A stretch of 64,000 bases of DNA from Chloroflexota bacterium (GCA_021825925.1 JAKAFP010000008.1:1-64000), one strand, 5' to 3'. Positions 16,837 through 27,403 are shown, counted from the first letter of the stretch. Translations and numbers: made by a program. The notes: generated by a model from the letters alone, not told the origin.

Positions 16837-19800
16837 ATGGAAAAATCAAATACAACACTAAAAAAAGAATCGTGGCTGGATAAACCGGTTTTCCCCTTTT
16901 CTGAAAAGTTCAAAATTGAACATTTGATAATCGCCGTCATTATACTTTTGACAGTGATCAGCCGTTTTTATATGGTCGGGGTACGCACCATGGCCCATGA
17001 TGAAGTCAATCATGTCGTGCCCTCTTATGATCTTTACGTCGGCAAAGGTTATAGTCACGATCCGGTTACCCACGGCCCCATGCAGTTTCACCTGCTTGCC
17101 GCATCTTATGCACTCTTTGGAGATTCCGATTTCAGCTCCAGAATTCCAGCGGCCGTATTCAGTATTGCCACGGTGATCTTCGTCCTTTTTGCCTGGAAAC
17201 GATACCTGGGTAGAACAGGTGCGTTACTTTCAGGCGTTTTCTTTATGATCTCACCATTTATGCTGTTTTATGGACGTTACACCCGCAATGAGGCGTTTGT
17301 TGGGCTCTTTGGCGTAATTCTGCTATACGCAGTCTTGCATTACCTTGAAAAGGGCAAACACAGCACCCTTTACCTCTATACCGTAGTCTTATCCCTCTAT
17401 TTCTGCACAAAAGAAACTTCATTCATCTTTACCGCCGAAATGTTGATCTTTTTGGCCTTTGTGTTTATCAGAGATGTCACCCAAAAAGAATGGAAGAAAC
17501 CTCAAAACCGGGATGTGTTCATTCTGGTGATGATGGTCGGCTTGCTGCTGTTGGGCATCGCATTGGGTGCAGCGGTCATTGACAGCCGCAATGCCAAAGA
17601 GGCCGCCGCTGCAGCAGTTGATAGCGGTGTAACCAGTGCAATCTCACCCGAACTGATCCGCATCATCATGCTGGTTAGTGTGAGTCTGGCGGCAGCTGCA
17701 ATCATAGGTGCTTTGGTTTTCCTGATCATTGGTTTGGGTTGGAAAACGATCCGCAACATTCGTTCATTTGATCTGTTGATCCTGACCTTTACGCTGGTCA
17801 TGCCTCAATTGATCGCCTTCCCCATCAGCCTGTTCGGTTGGAATCCCCTGGATTATTCTCAGCCTGGATTGATCAGAACATCCATAGTACTGGCAGTTGT
17901 TGTGATCATTGCTCTGGCAGCCGGCCTGTTATGGAAACCCATGCTTTGGCTAAAAAATGCTGCCATTTTCTATGCCATCTTCACCATCCTTTACACCACC
18001 ATGTTCACCAATGGACAGGGATTCTTTACCGGCATGGTCGGCTCACTGGGGTATTGGCTCTCGCAGCAAAGCGTGAACCGTGGCACCCAACCCTGGTATT
18101 ACTACGCCTTCATCCAGATCCCCATGTACGAATACCTGGCTGCCATGGGCACCTTCCTGGCTCTGATCCTGGCCTTGCGCCGTAATCTTTTTTCTTCACG
18201 TCCGAATATCGCCCCTGCTGAACTGGTGGCACTTGATGAAGTTGAAAAAGCAGAAAACGAACAAAACCCGAAATCTTTGTCAGACTCATTTTCAAAAACG
18301 GAAAACGCCGTCAGTTCTGAAGCCAACGATTCACCTGAAATCGTTGAAGATCCCAAACGAGTACCTGTACTCACTTTGCTCATCTATTGGTCGGTGATGT
18401 CTTTACTGGCCTTCTCAGTTGCAGGCGAAAAAATGCCCTGGCTTACCCTGCATATCACGTTGCCCATGCTGTTGGCAGCCGGGTTCAGTGTCGGTTATGT
18501 AGTTGATTCCCTAACCACTCTGAAATGGAACATAAAATCAGCTTTATCTTTGCTTCTTTTCCCTGTTGTTTTGATCAGTCTTTCCGGTGTAGTCAGCACA
18601 CTGGTTGGACCTGAAAAACCCTTCGCCGGCATGGAACTCGCTCAGCTGCAAACCACCAGCACCTTTATCTTCTCTGTTCTTGCTTTAGGGCTTTCCAGTT
18701 GGGGTATTGTTGTGTTGATGAAAGGCTGGCAAGCCAAGGAGATCGTCAAAACCATGGTGGTCGTCTTTTTCGCCATATTGGCAGTTTTGACCGCCCGCTC
18801 TGCCTATCAAGCAAATTACATCAATTACGACACAGGCAAAGAATTCCTGGTTTATGCCCACGGTGCCGAAGGTCCCAAGGATGTGTTCGCCCAGGTGGAG
18901 GATATCTCACTGCGCACAACGGGTGGAAAAGATATCAAGGTCGCTTACATCGGTGATGCCTTATATCCGTACTGGTGGTATTTCAGGGACTATCCGAACA
19001 AGACCTGGATCAAAGATAAACTTACCCGCGATCTAACCCAATATCCGGTTGTGATCTCGGATGACACCCAACTCGAGAAGACCCGTGCCATTCTGGATAA
19101 CAATTATTATGAATTTAAATACATCCGGCTGGTTTGGCCAATGCAAGATTACATGAATCAGACCCTGAAAAGCGTCTGGACTGAATTGCAAAATCCGGAG
19201 ATGGTGAGAGCCATCCGCGATATCTGGCTCAACAAAGACTACACCCGGTATGCAAGCATCAAGAATCTAACCACCCTGACAGTGGAAAACTGGGAACCAT
19301 CAGGTCGGATCTACCTCTTCATCAAGAAGGATCTTGTTTCTTCCATCTGGACTTATGGGACTGTGCCTTCAGCCCCAGTGGTCAAAGTGGATCCCTACGC
19401 CGCCCAGATGACCATGTTCACCCCGGATCTCTATTTTGGCTCGATCGGAACGGAAAATGGTCAATTCACCGGTGCGCACGATCTTGCCATCGGACCAAAT
19501 GGCGATATTTATGTGGCTGATGCCAAAAACCACCGCATCCAGCGCTTTACGGCAGATGGTCAATTCGTAAGCACCTGGGGCAGTTATGCCACTGTGGATA
19601 ACGGCGGAAACGCGCCTGGTGGCACCTTTAACGAACCTTGGGGCATTGCAGTTGCACCTGATGGCTCCGTCTATGTGGCAGACACCTGGAATTACCGCAT
19701 TCAAAAATTCACCGCAGATGGCAAGTTTGTCACCATGTGGGGCACCGCCGGTACAGCCGATTCACCAGATGCCTTCTGGGGTCCCCGCGGTATCGTAGTC

Positions 19801-20619
19801 AATGCCAAAGGACAGGTACTGGTCACCGACACCGGCAACAACCGTGTGCTGGTTTACGATGCCAATGGCGGTTTCTTGAGCCAATTTGGTTTGAACGGAA
19901 TGAATCAAGGTGAATTTGATGAACCGGTTGGACTGGCAATTGACAGTGAGGGACTGCTTTACGTGGCCGATACCTGGAACCAACGCATTCAGGTCTTCCA
20001 ACCGCTATCTGACGGAATCAGCTATGGCTTCCTGCGTGAATGGCAGGTTTCCGCCTGGGAAGGTCAATCAGTCAACAATAAACCTTATATTGACGTGGAT
20101 AAAAACGGACACGTGTTTGTGACCGACCCGGATGCCTACAGGATCCTTGAATTTGATAATGTTGGCAACTTCATCAGAGGATGGGGCGATTACAGCAGCG
20201 GTATTGACGGATTTGGACTGCCCATCGGAATCGCCGTTGACGCAGAAGGCAGGGTTTGGGTCAGTGATGCTGAAAATGGCTATATGCTGAGGTTCAGCAT
20301 GCCAGAAGAAGCCGACACAGCTCTTAATCAATCCCTACCAGAATTACCAGCCTCCACCAGCCCGTTGACTTTTAATATGACCACCGGCATGGTGGATGGG
20401 CCGCTGGGAACAGCCGTCTACCGCCTCTCTGAGGACGGTACCCAATGGGTGCCGATCGTGCCTGAAGGAATTGCTGCCCTGGTCCCAGCTGGAGCCCAAC
20501 CCGTCTACAGCGATAGCGGAGTCTGGCAACTGCTTAATGCAGATGGCACTCTCGCTTTCCAGTGGCAGCCTGATGTGCTGTTGTGGATCTCCAGTTTGGA
20601 CGTTCAACCCACTAAATAA
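16837..20619 (+). CDS. Agl23-type membrane glycosyltransferase fused to an NHL propeller
   Basis: A 1260-residue protein. Residues 27 to about 640 carry more than ten membrane helices of the GT39/ArnT-like type; TMAHDEVNHVVPSYDL holds the acidic pair D55-E56 expected in the first outside loop of such lipid-linked sugar transferases, and YGRYTRNEAFVG and GPMQFHLL match the Agl23 family of flippase-associated proteins. A long acidic cytoplasmic linker interrupts the helices near residues 455-510. Residues about 860-1155 form at least five NHL repeats (DIYVADAKNHRIQRF, SVYVADTWNYRIQKF, QVLVTDTGNNRVLVY, LLYVADTWNQRIQVF), a beta propeller outside the cell. Probably transfers or presents sugars for envelope glycosylation. 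GAGG precedes the ATG. Confidence 0.87.
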   Translation: MEKSNTTLKKESWLDKPVFPFSEKFKIEHLIIAVIILLTVISRFYMVGVRTMAHDEVNHVVPSYDLYVGKGYSHDPVTHGPMQFHLLAASYALFGDSDFSSRIPAAVFSIATVIFVLFAWKRYLGRTGALLSGVFFMISPFMLFYGRYTRNEAFVGLFGVILLYAVLHYLEKGKHSTLYLYTVVLSLYFCTKETSFIFTAEMLIFLAFVFIRDVTQKEWKKPQNRDVFILVMMVGLLLLGIALGAAVIDSRNAKEAAAAAVDSGVTSAISPELIRIIMLVSVSLAAAAIIGALVFLIIGLGWKTIRNIRSFDLLILTFTLVMPQLIAFPISLFGWNPLDYSQPGLIRTSIVLAVVVIIALAAGLLWKPMLWLKNAAIFYAIFTILYTTMFTNGQGFFTGMVGSLGYWLSQQSVNRGTQPWYYYAFIQIPMYEYLAAMGTFLALILALRRNLFSSRPNIAPAELVALDEVEKAENEQNPKSLSDSFSKTENAVSSEANDSPEIVEDPKRVPVLTLLIYWSVMSLLAFSVAGEKMPWLTLHITLPMLLAAGFSVGYVVDSLTTLKWNIKSALSLLLFPVVLISLSGVVSTLVGPEKPFAGMELAQLQTTSTFIFSVLALGLSSWGIVVLMKGWQAKEIVKTMVVVFFAILAVLTARSAYQANYINYDTGKEFLVYAHGAEGPKDVFAQVEDISLRTTGGKDIKVAYIGDALYPYWWYFRDYPNKTWIKDKLTRDLTQYPVVISDDTQLEKTRAILDNNYYEFKYIRLVWPMQDYMNQTLKSVWTELQNPEMVRAIRDIWLNKDYTRYASIKNLTTLTVENWEPSGRIYLFIKKDLVSSIWTYGTVPSAPVVKVDPYAAQMTMFTPDLYFGSIGTENGQFTGAHDLAIGPNGDIYVADAKNHRIQRFTADGQFVSTWGSYATVDNGGNAPGGTFNEPWGIAVAPDGSVYVADTWNYRIQKFTADGKFVTMWGTAGTADSPDAFWGPRGIVVNAKGQVLVTDTGNNRVLVYDANGGFLSQFGLNGMNQGEFDEPVGLAIDSEGLLYVADTWNQRIQVFQPLSDGISYGFLREWQVSAWEGQSVNNKPYIDVDKNGHVFVTDPDAYRILEFDNVGNFIRGWGDYSSGIDGFGLPIGIAVDAEGRVWVSDAENGYMLRFSMPEEADTALNQSLPELPASTSPLTFNMTTGMVDGPLGTAVYRLSEDGTQWVPIVPEGIAALVPAGAQPVYSDSGVWQLLNADGTLAFQWQPDVLLWISSLDVQPTK

Positions 20620-20627
20620 CGAACATA

Positions 20628-20664
20628 AAAAATAGGGGAGGTTCATGAACCTCCCCTATTTTTT
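20628..20664. terminator. Bidirectional palindromic terminator between convergent genes
   Basis: A perfect palindrome with arms AATAGGGGAGGTT and a CATG centre is flanked by A-run on the left and T-run on the right, so it terminates in both directions. Its 24-base core (20634-20657) is identical to the one at 37274-37297. Confidence 0.88.
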
Positions 20665-20665
20665 A

Positions 20666-21049
20666 TTATGATTCCCGTTTATTGGGAGCAAGGATCCTGT
20701 TCAGTATGAGACTGACCAGGCTGACGATCAGCGCACCTAGAAAAGCGTAGAGGTATTTGTTTTCAGGAATGGTGAAGCCGATGTTGATGATGTTTCCCAA
20801 CCAGCCGGCCAACAGAAACATGACCGTATTAACGATCAAGGTGCCGAGCCCCAGGGTTAGGATGATCATCGGGCAGCTGGCAACCATCAAGAGCGGCTTA
20901 ATGATGGCATTGACGAATCCAAAAATGAGCGCCAACACCAAATAGGCATACCAGGCATCATTCTGCATCAAGATATGCGGTTCCAAAACCTTAACCGCCA
21001 GGAACAATGCGGCTGCATTAATCATTAAGCGGATCAGAAATTTATTCAT
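20666..21049 (-). CDS. Phage-holin-family small membrane protein
   Basis: A 127-residue integral membrane protein with four hydrophobic helices, beginning MNKFLIRLMINAAALFLAVKV. The pattern 'VLALIFGFVNAIIKPLL' and 'LTLGLGTLIVNTVMFLLAGWL' is that of the family named phage holin family 4 / DUF360-like (YvlD-type), common in chromosomes and not tied to phages. Function is unknown; in Bacillus related proteins belong to envelope-stress genes. The start at 21049 has AAAGGA upstream; an earlier in-frame start lacks one. It ends one base after the bidirectional terminator. Confidence 0.8.
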   Translation of the reverse strand: MNKFLIRLMINAAALFLAVKVLEPHILMQNDAWYAYLVLALIFGFVNAIIKPLLMVASCPMIILTLGLGTLIVNTVMFLLAGWLGNIINIGFTIPENKYLYAFLGALIVSLVSLILNRILAPNKRES

Positions 21050-21102
21050 GGTTGTTATCCTTTCAATCCATTTACGCAAAAAACGGAAAAAAGATTCAGG
21101 AG

Positions 21103-22092
21103 TTAGACACCAATGGTAGAGTTGTAAGGCAGAATCTTGTGTTTCATCCACAAAAGCGTATTGAGTTCCCGCATCCCCACTGCTTCAAAAGCCTCCCTTG
21201 CCCGCCCCGCCGGATAGTTCACCGCCAGACGTTTTGGAAAAAGCACCTTGCGGGCAATGACAGGAAAGACACTTCGAATCACCTCATCCTCCCAAATGGG
21301 AGAGGTCGCCAGCCAGCAGTAATCATGCGAATCACTGCTGTGATCAACGGTCACAACACCCAGCAATTTCGACTCACGGCGCACCGACCATGAACGTTGA
21401 AATTCAGCGAACATCAGGCGGTTTAACCAATTCGCCAGGGTAGGTTCCATGCGTTCGATGCGAATGGGAATATTCCAATGGATCTCTTTTGGATAGAGTG
21501 AATCCAGCCACAACTTCTGCTGAGGCCAATCTTCCTTCTCCCTCCCAGTGATATTTAAAGTGGAAGGTTTATTATCAATCAACGGTTTTGTGGGGCGATA
21601 AGTCCATAGAGTACGGCGGCTGATCTCATCGAATCCGAGATCGCGGTAAATCTGGATGGCAATAGCATTGTCATCACGAACCTGCAGATAAACCTGGCTT
21701 CCCTGGTGTTCGCGAACATGCCGGATGGCTCGTTCGGTGAGCTGCTTTCCGATGCCCCTGCCACGGTAATTGGGGTGGACTGCAACATTGGCAATAAAAT
21801 AACTGCCCTTCTCTTTTGACCTGAGCGGTATCAAGGTGACGTTGCCAATGATCTGCTTGTTTTCCACCCATACATAACCGTGGAATGGAAGCGTGGAGTT
21901 CTCAGGGGTAGTGTTGTCAAGGATCAATCCGCTGAAATTGTTGGCAGTCTGCCTTATGTGACGGATATACTCCAACCCTTCAGCATCAATATTGTGTGAA
22001 AAACACAATTCGATCAGATCTGCTATTGGCAACAGGTCCTCCCGCAAGCGAATTGCGCGAATTCGGGAGGTGGGGTTGATCAATACAGTCAT
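21103..22092 (-). CDS. GNAT family N-acetyltransferase, long form
   Basis: A 329-residue protein. Residues about 85-150 have the acetyl-CoA-binding signature VAVHPNYRGRGIGKQLTERAI followed by LQVRDDNAIAIQIYRDLGFDE, a typical active GNAT domain (MVYxxxNxxAIxLYxxxGF form). The C-terminal 180 residues look like a second, degenerate GNAT-like domain with no clear motif. The start at 22092 (MTVLINP) is favoured because a TAAAAT -10 box ends seven bases before it. Substrate unknown. It is divergent from nagA and both starts look leaderless. Confidence 0.84.
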   Translation of the reverse strand: MTVLINPTSRIRAIRLREDLLPIADLIELCFSHNIDAEGLEYIRHIRQTANNFSGLILDNTTPENSTLPFHGYVWVENKQIIGNVTLIPLRSKEKGSYFIANVAVHPNYRGRGIGKQLTERAIRHVREHQGSQVYLQVRDDNAIAIQIYRDLGFDEISRRTLWTYRPTKPLIDNKPSTLNITGREKEDWPQQKLWLDSLYPKEIHWNIPIRIERMEPTLANWLNRLMFAEFQRSWSVRRESKLLGVVTVDHSSDSHDYCWLATSPIWEDEVIRSVFPVIARKVLFPKRLAVNYPAGRAREAFEAVGMRELNTLLWMKHKILPYNSTIGV

Positions 22093-22099
22093 GCATCCA

Positions 22100-22105
22100 A
22101 TTTTA
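22100..22105 (-). promoter_or_regulatory. -10 box of the long GNAT gene
   Basis: TAAAAT on the minus strand ends seven bases before the ATG at 22092 and no ribosome site is present. It supports that start and a leaderless message. Confidence 0.5.
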
Positions 22106-22143
22106 CACCAATGCCTCACTTCGCGATTCCAAATACGACAGGT

Positions 22144-22172
22144 TTGACACGCCTCCCTGCAAAGACTAAAAT
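22144..22172 (+). promoter_or_regulatory. Promoter of nagA (leaderless)
   Basis: TTGACA (22144-22149) and TAAAAT (22167-22172) are separated by 17 bases, and the -10 ends six bases before the nagA ATG. Transcription is predicted to start at the A of the start codon. Confidence 0.8.
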
Positions 22173-22178
22173 CACCCT

Positions 22179-23351
22179 ATGAATGATCAAACGAAGATAC
22201 TTTTTTACAATGCCAGAGTGATTGGGGCTCAAAACCCGATTGACAGCGGTTGGTGCCTGATCATTGACGATCACTTTGATTCAGTAGGTTCGGGCAATGC
22301 CCCAGCTGCCGTCACAGAATCAGCCACATCCCGCATTGATTGCCAGGGAAAATCATTGCTGCCTGGTTTTATTGACCTGCACACACATGGAGGTCTTGGC
22401 GCTGATTTTGTATTTGGCAATGCCGAAGAGATCAAGTCCATATCCGCATTCTTTGCCCGCCATGGCGTGACCGGGTTTTTAGCTTCGACCTACGCGGCGA
22501 GCAAAACCGAGATAAGTAATGCCATCGAAATCATCGGCGGTGTTGTGGGGAATGAACCAGGCGCCAAGATTTTAGGCATTCACCTCGAAGGACCATGGCT
22601 GAATCCGCTCATGGCAGGTGCGCAATCCATCAGCAACATTCGCTCGGCCACCCCTGAAGAAGCCTTGCCCTATTTTGACAGCGGTTTGATCCGGTTGGTC
22701 GCGCTGGCGCCGGAGATCATTGAAAACCAGTGGCTGATCGCCGCATGCATCAGTCGCAACATCACCCTATCTGCCGGCCATACGGCTGCCACCTTCGCAG
22801 AAATGCAGGTTGCCGTCCAACTGGGGATCACCCAGGTGACCCATTGTTTCAACGCCATGGGAACCATGCATCACCGCGAACCAGGTGTGGTCGGCGCTGC
22901 TCTTTCTCTGCCTGAACTACGCTGTGAATTGATCGCCGACAATATCCATGTACACCCGGCGGTCATGGATATTCTGGTCAAGGCAAAAACACCAGATGGT
23001 GTGATCCTGGTGACTGATTCGATCAGTGCGGTTGGCATGCCCGATGGTGTTTATTCGCTTGAAGGGCAGCAGGTAACGCTCGCCAATGGCTCTGCCCGCC
23101 TTGCGGATGGCATTCTGGCAGGTTCAACCTTGACCATGGATGCGGCTTTGCGAAATTTCAGTGCCGCCAGCCACCTGCCGCTGGAAGAGATATGGCGATG
23201 CTCGTCACTTAATGCTGCCCAAGCCATCCACCTGGATGACCATAAGGGCAGGATCGCACCAAATTACGATGCCGATCTTGTCCTTTTGGACTCAAACTTG
23301 CATGTTCAACTTACAATGATCGCGGGTCAGATCTGTTTTGACGCCCGATAA
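22179..23351 (+). CDS. nagA: N-acetylglucosamine-6-phosphate deacetylase
   Basis: A 390-residue amidohydrolase that removes acetate from GlcNAc-6-phosphate in amino-sugar recycling. Metal and catalytic motifs are in order: PGFIDLHTHGGLGADF near residue 65, HLEGPWLN near residue 135, AGHTAATFAEM near residue 200, THCFNAMG near residue 220, VTDSISAVGMPDG near residue 285 with the catalytic Asp, and LADGILAGSTLTMD near residue 310. No nagB or PTS gene is adjacent. It has its own leaderless promoter and is followed by a short gap and clpC. Confidence 0.94.
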   Translation: MNDQTKILFYNARVIGAQNPIDSGWCLIIDDHFDSVGSGNAPAAVTESATSRIDCQGKSLLPGFIDLHTHGGLGADFVFGNAEEIKSISAFFARHGVTGFLASTYAASKTEISNAIEIIGGVVGNEPGAKILGIHLEGPWLNPLMAGAQSISNIRSATPEEALPYFDSGLIRLVALAPEIIENQWLIAACISRNITLSAGHTAATFAEMQVAVQLGITQVTHCFNAMGTMHHREPGVVGAALSLPELRCELIADNIHVHPAVMDILVKAKTPDGVILVTDSISAVGMPDGVYSLEGQQVTLANGSARLADGILAGSTLTMDAALRNFSAASHLPLEEIWRCSSLNAAQAIHLDDHKGRIAPNYDADLVLLDSNLHVQLTMIAGQICFDAR

Positions 23352-23447
23352 TAAAACTCTGATAAGTCTCTTATATTATTCTATGCTAATCGCACTTCTT
23401 GAAATGCTATAATCACCCGTAATACATAGGAAAAGGAAAAACATCTT

Positions 23448-25883
23448 ATGATGAGATTTGATCGTTTTACTGAAAGAGCACAAGAGGCAGCCCAACGCGC
23501 TGCAGAGATTATTCAGAGGTATGGGCACAACCAGATTGATACAGAGCACATCCTGTTGGCGTTGATCGAACAACCCCAGGGTGTGGTTCCGCAGATCCTT
23601 GAAATCCTCAAGGTGGATCCCCAAATACTGATGGAAAGACTGGATTACATCCTCAAGACCAGTCCCAAGGCCAGCATTTTTGGCGGCGGCGCCGGACAGA
23701 TATTTATTACTCCGCGTGTCAAACGCATCATTGACCTGGCCAACGAAGAAGCCAGCAAACTTAAAGACGAATATATTTCAACCGAACACCTTTTTTTGGC
23801 CATCTTGAGTGAAAAGAATACGCCGGCAGCCCGCCTGCTGGAGACCACCGGCTTGACCCGTGAACGCGTGTCAGAAGCCGTGGTTCAACTGCGCGGTGGA
23901 CAACGTGTCACCGATCCTCAGGCTGAAACACGCTATCGCACCCTCGAGAAATATTCCCGCGACCTCACCCAGCAAGCCCGCGAGGGCAAACTTGATCCGG
24001 TCATCGGTCGCGACACGGAAATTTCACGCGTCATGCAGATCCTCTCACGCCGCACCAAGAACAACCCTGTTCTGATCGGTGAGGCCGGTGTTGGCAAGAC
24101 CGCCATTGTGGAAGGGCTCGCTGAAAAGATTGCGTCCAATGATGTACCTGAAATTCTGATGGGCAAAAAGGTCATCTCACTTGACCTGGGGTCCATGATC
24201 GCAGGCTCACGCTTCAGAGGCGAATTTGAAGAACGGCTTAAGGCCTCGATCGAAGAAGTGCAGCGTTCAAATGGCGAGATCATCCTCTTCATTGATGAAC
24301 TTCATACCGTGGTTGGCGCAGGCGCTGCTCAAGGCGCCATGGATGCCTCCAATATGCTGAAACCTGCCCTGGCGCGCGGTGAACTGCAGTGTATTGGCGC
24401 AACCACACTGGACGAGTATCAAAAGCACATTGAAAAAGACGCCGCACTCGAAAGACGTTTTGCCCCTGTTTTCGTGGAAGAACCCTCACAAGACGACACC
24501 TTAAAAATGCTGACAGTGTTGCGTGACCGTTATGAAGCCCACCACAAAGTGCACTTCTCTGATGATGCCCTTGAAGCCGCGGTGAAATTAAGCTCGCGCT
24601 ACATCACCGACCGCCGCCTGCCAGATAAAGCTATTGATTTGATGGATGAAGCCGCAGCCAAGCTGCGTGTGGCGTTGTATTCATTGCCACCTGATCTCAA
24701 ACAAATGAAGACCGAACTTGACCGCCTGCGTGCAGAAGAGGAACAGGCCGGCATTGAACGTGATTACGAGCGCGCCGCCAAGATGAAAGCCGACCGCCTG
24801 CGCCTAGAAGAAGATTTCAATTCCAAACGAGATGTTTGGGAATCCGAGCACAAACTGGATGAAGTTGTGGACGTGAATGATATCGCCGAAGTACTCAGCC
24901 AGTGGCGCGGTATTCCCGTGAACCAGATGCTTGAGACCGAATCCACCCGTCTGCTGCACATGGAAGAACGCCTGCACGAACGCATCATTGGTCAGGAACC
25001 GGCCATCCACGCCATCGCGGATGCCATTCGCCGGGCGCGATCGGGTTTGAAAGACCCCAAACGCCCCAACGGTTCGTTTATCTTTATCGGCCCTTCCGGT
25101 GTTGGCAAGACTGAACTGGCCAAGGCCCTGGCAGAATTCTTGTTTGATGACGAAGACGCCCTGGTACGTATGGATATGAGCGAGTACCACGAGCAGCACA
25201 CCGTATCACGTCTCTTCGGCGCCCCTCCAGGTTATGTGGGCTATGAAGAAGGCGGTCAATTGACCGAAGCCGTGCGCAGACGCCCGTACCGCGTGATCCT
25301 ATTCGACGAGATCGAAAAAGCACATCCCGAAGTCTGGAATGCACTTCTGCAGATCCTGGATGACGGCCGTCTTACCGATGGTCAGGGTCGTGTGGTGGAC
25401 TTTAGAAATACAGTCTTGATCATGACCAGCAACCTGGGTACGGAATTCGTCAAGCAAGGCGGAACCCTGGGCTTTTTGAAGAAAGAAGCCTCAGATGAAG
25501 ACCGCCAGGCTCACGAGAAGATCGAGAAAGCCCTCAAGAGCACCTTCAGACCCGAATTCCTGAACCGTATTGATGAAGTCATCATGTTCTCGCCGCTCAC
25601 CAAGGAACAGATGATGGAGATCGTGGACTTGCAGATGAAAGACGTCCGCTCACGCCTCGAAGAACACGGACTTAAAGTGGAACTCACCCAGACGGCGCGT
25701 GAATGGCTGGCTTCAGAAGGCTACGACGCATCCTTTGGCGCACGTCCGCTCAAGAGAGCCCTGCAGAAATACGTGGAAAGTCCCCTCTCGGTCAGCCTGC
25801 TTTCAGGAGAGTTCGTCCAGGGCGACACGGTCATCGTTGACCTCAATGAAGAGAAGAAAGAGATTTTCTTCAAAAAGAAATAA
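23448..25883 (+). CDS. clpC: ATP-dependent Clp protease ATP-binding subunit ClpC
   Basis: An 811-residue AAA+ unfoldase working with ClpP. Residues 1-145 hold two Clp-N repeats ([37 protein letters not shown]). AAA domain 1 has Walker [10 protein letters not shown]; a UVR-like motif, [21 protein letters not shown], lies in the middle and marks ClpC rather than ClpB, whose long coiled-coil is absent. AAA domain 2 has GPSGVGKTE and [13 protein letters not shown]. The ClpP-docking loop GGTLGFLKK is present. A TATAAT box lies about 35 bases before the start and an AGGAAAAGG tract serves as ribosome site. No ctsR or mcsB is nearby. A strong terminator follows. Confidence 0.95.
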   Translation: MMRFDRFTERAQEAAQRAAEIIQRYGHNQIDTEHILLALIEQPQGVVPQILEILKVDPQILMERLDYILKTSPKASIFGGGAGQIFITPRVKRIIDLANEEASKLKDEYISTEHLFLAILSEKNTPAARLLETTGLTRERVSEAVVQLRGGQRVTDPQAETRYRTLEKYSRDLTQQAREGKLDPVIGRDTEISRVMQILSRRTKNNPVLIGEAGVGKTAIVEGLAEKIASNDVPEILMGKKVISLDLGSMIAGSRFRGEFEERLKASIEEVQRSNGEIILFIDELHTVVGAGAAQGAMDASNMLKPALARGELQCIGATTLDEYQKHIEKDAALERRFAPVFVEEPSQDDTLKMLTVLRDRYEAHHKVHFSDDALEAAVKLSSRYITDRRLPDKAIDLMDEAAAKLRVALYSLPPDLKQMKTELDRLRAEEEQAGIERDYERAAKMKADRLRLEEDFNSKRDVWESEHKLDEVVDVNDIAEVLSQWRGIPVNQMLETESTRLLHMEERLHERIIGQEPAIHAIADAIRRARSGLKDPKRPNGSFIFIGPSGVGKTELAKALAEFLFDDEDALVRMDMSEYHEQHTVSRLFGAPPGYVGYEEGGQLTEAVRRRPYRVILFDEIEKAHPEVWNALLQILDDGRLTDGQGRVVDFRNTVLIMTSNLGTEFVKQGGTLGFLKKEASDEDRQAHEKIEKALKSTFRPEFLNRIDEVIMFSPLTKEQMMEIVDLQMKDVRSRLEEHGLKVELTQTAREWLASEGYDASFGARPLKRALQKYVESPLSVSLLSGEFVQGDTVIVDLNEEKKEIFFKKK

Positions 25884-25898
25884 AGTAAGGTTTTTCAA

Positions 25899-25931
25899 TC
25901 TCCGCGGATCATGATCCGCGGAGATTTTTTT
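25899..25931 (+). terminator. Intrinsic terminator after clpC
   Basis: A 13-base perfect inverted repeat (TCTCCGCGGATCA and its complement) is followed by seven T on the plus strand. Confidence 0.9.
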
Positions 25932-25963
25932 ATCCCATTTTCTGAAAATGCTGTTTTTTCTAC

Positions 25964-25969
25964 TATAAT
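25964..25969 (+). promoter_or_regulatory. -10 box of the thioredoxin-fold gene (leaderless GTG)
   Basis: TATAAT ends six bases before the GTG at 25976. There is no Shine-Dalgarno. Transcription is predicted to begin at the GTG itself. Confidence 0.65.
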
Positions 25970-25975
25970 AGTGCA

Positions 25976-26296
25976 GTGGAAAAAATCCAGTTCCTCTACA
26001 TCGAGAATTGCCCAAACACGGAACAAGCTTGGAACGACCTGCTGGTTTGTCTGCACAGACTGGGCATAACCCTGGAGCCGGAGCGTATTATCATCCACGA
26101 CGACCTGGAAGCAGAGCATTATTCCTTCCAGGGGTCGCCATCCATCAAGGTGGATGGTGTTGATTTATGGAAAAAAGACCAGGTGGATTTCCACATGGGT
26201 TATCGGTCATATTCAACCCCCGACGGTTTACGCGACTGTCCATCTTTGGCAATGCTTACAGATCAACTAAGTCTTCACATTATGAGATTACGTTGA
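25976..26296 (+). CDS. Small thioredoxin-fold protein of unknown role
   Basis: A 106-residue protein starting with GTG. The layout IQFLYIENCPNTEQAWNDLL (a beta strand followed by a Cys-led helix), a middle helix, and FQGSPSIKVDGVDLW (the cis-Pro loop of thioredoxin folds) are typical of small proteins often found near mercury or redox genes. Only Cys12 sits at the active-site position; the CxxC partner is Thr, so it is not a classical dithiol oxidoreductase. A second Cys (RDCPS) is near residue 89. It lies between the clpC terminator and gmd, 28 bases from the latter. Partner and substrate unknown. Confidence 0.72.
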   Translation: MEKIQFLYIENCPNTEQAWNDLLVCLHRLGITLEPERIIIHDDLEAEHYSFQGSPSIKVDGVDLWKKDQVDFHMGYRSYSTPDGLRDCPSLAMLTDQLSLHIMRLR

Positions 26297-26324
26297 GAAG
26301 GAACAAAATCAGGAGAAAAAATAA

Positions 26325-27395
26325 ATGAAAAAAGCTTTAATCACAGGCATCACCGGTCAGGATGGTTCTTACCTTGCAGAGTTGTTACTCTCGAAGGGAT
26401 ATGAAGTTCACGGCATCATTCGCCGCGCCAGCACCTTCAACACCCGCAGAATTGACCACCTCTATCACGATCCCCACAAAAACGGCGAACCCGTCAATCT
26501 CTTTTTACACTACGGTGATATTTCAGCCATCGAAAGCCTGATGGATGTGATCTACAACGTCAAGCCTGACGAGATCTACAACCTGGCCGCACAAAGCCAC
26601 GTTCGTGTCAGTTTTGACATGCCCGAATACACAGGCGATATCACCGGTCTTGGGACGATCCGCATTCTCGAAGCCATCCGCCGTAGTGGATACCCGGAAC
26701 GTTTCTATCAGGCTTCTTCAAGCGAGATGTTCGGTGGCGCCAAACCCCCTCAACTCGAAACAACCCCCTTTGAACCGCGCAGCCCATACGCTGCCGCCAA
26801 GGTTTATTCCTACTGGGTCACCCGCAACTACCGCGAAGGCTACGATCTTTTCGCCACCAACGGCATCCTTTTCAACCACGAATCTCCACGCCGCGGTGAG
26901 ACCTTCGTCACCCGCAAGATCACCCGCGCCCTGGCCTCCATTGTGGCTGGCAAACAAAGCAAACTCTACATGGGCAATCTGGATTCCATGCGTGACTGGG
27001 GTTACGCCCCCGAATACGTCGAAGCCATGTGGATGATGCTGCAGCAGGACAAGGCCGATGATTTTGTGGTGGCCACCGGTGAATCTCACAGTCCGCGCGA
27101 ATTCCTTGAAGAAGCCTTTGGCTACGTCGGCTTGGACTATAAAAAGTACGTTGAAATTGATCCCCGCTACTTCCGCCCCACCGAAGTGGATTACCTGTTG
27201 GGCGACCCCACCAAGGCCAAGAAAGCGCTTGGATGGGAACCCAAGGTCAAATTCCACGAACTGGTACGCATTATGGTGGATGCCGACCTTGAGCTGATGG
27301 ACCAGAAATGCCCCGGTGAAGGCCGCAAGATCCTTGATGAACGCTTCAACGGCTGGCATAAATGGGAGCATCAAGTTGTAAGTATGGAAAGATAA
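26325..27395 (+). CDS. gmd: GDP-mannose 4,6-dehydratase
   Basis: A 356-residue extended SDR enzyme converting GDP-mannose to GDP-4-keto-6-deoxymannose, the precursor of GDP-fucose, rhamnose and perosamine. The NAD(P) motif is [43 protein letters not shown] and the catalytic ASSSEMFG with YAAAK follow. [21 protein letters not shown] and [13 protein letters not shown] are strongly diagnostic. No fcl/rmd partner is next to it. AGGAGA lies seven bases before the ATG, and it probably continues a transcript from the small gene upstream. A strong terminator follows. Confidence 0.96.
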   Translation: MKKALITGITGQDGSYLAELLLSKGYEVHGIIRRASTFNTRRIDHLYHDPHKNGEPVNLFLHYGDISAIESLMDVIYNVKPDEIYNLAAQSHVRVSFDMPEYTGDITGLGTIRILEAIRRSGYPERFYQASSSEMFGGAKPPQLETTPFEPRSPYAAAKVYSYWVTRNYREGYDLFATNGILFNHESPRRGETFVTRKITRALASIVAGKQSKLYMGNLDSMRDWGYAPEYVEAMWMMLQQDKADDFVVATGESHSPREFLEEAFGYVGLDYKKYVEIDPRYFRPTEVDYLLGDPTKAKKALGWEPKVKFHELVRIMVDADLELMDQKCPGEGRKILDERFNGWHKWEHQVVSMER

Positions 27396-27403
27396 GATAT
27401 TGC

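Noticed and set aside
20666-21049. Prophage remnant because of the holin-family protein
   Set aside because: This family is common in bacterial chromosomes and no other phage gene is near.
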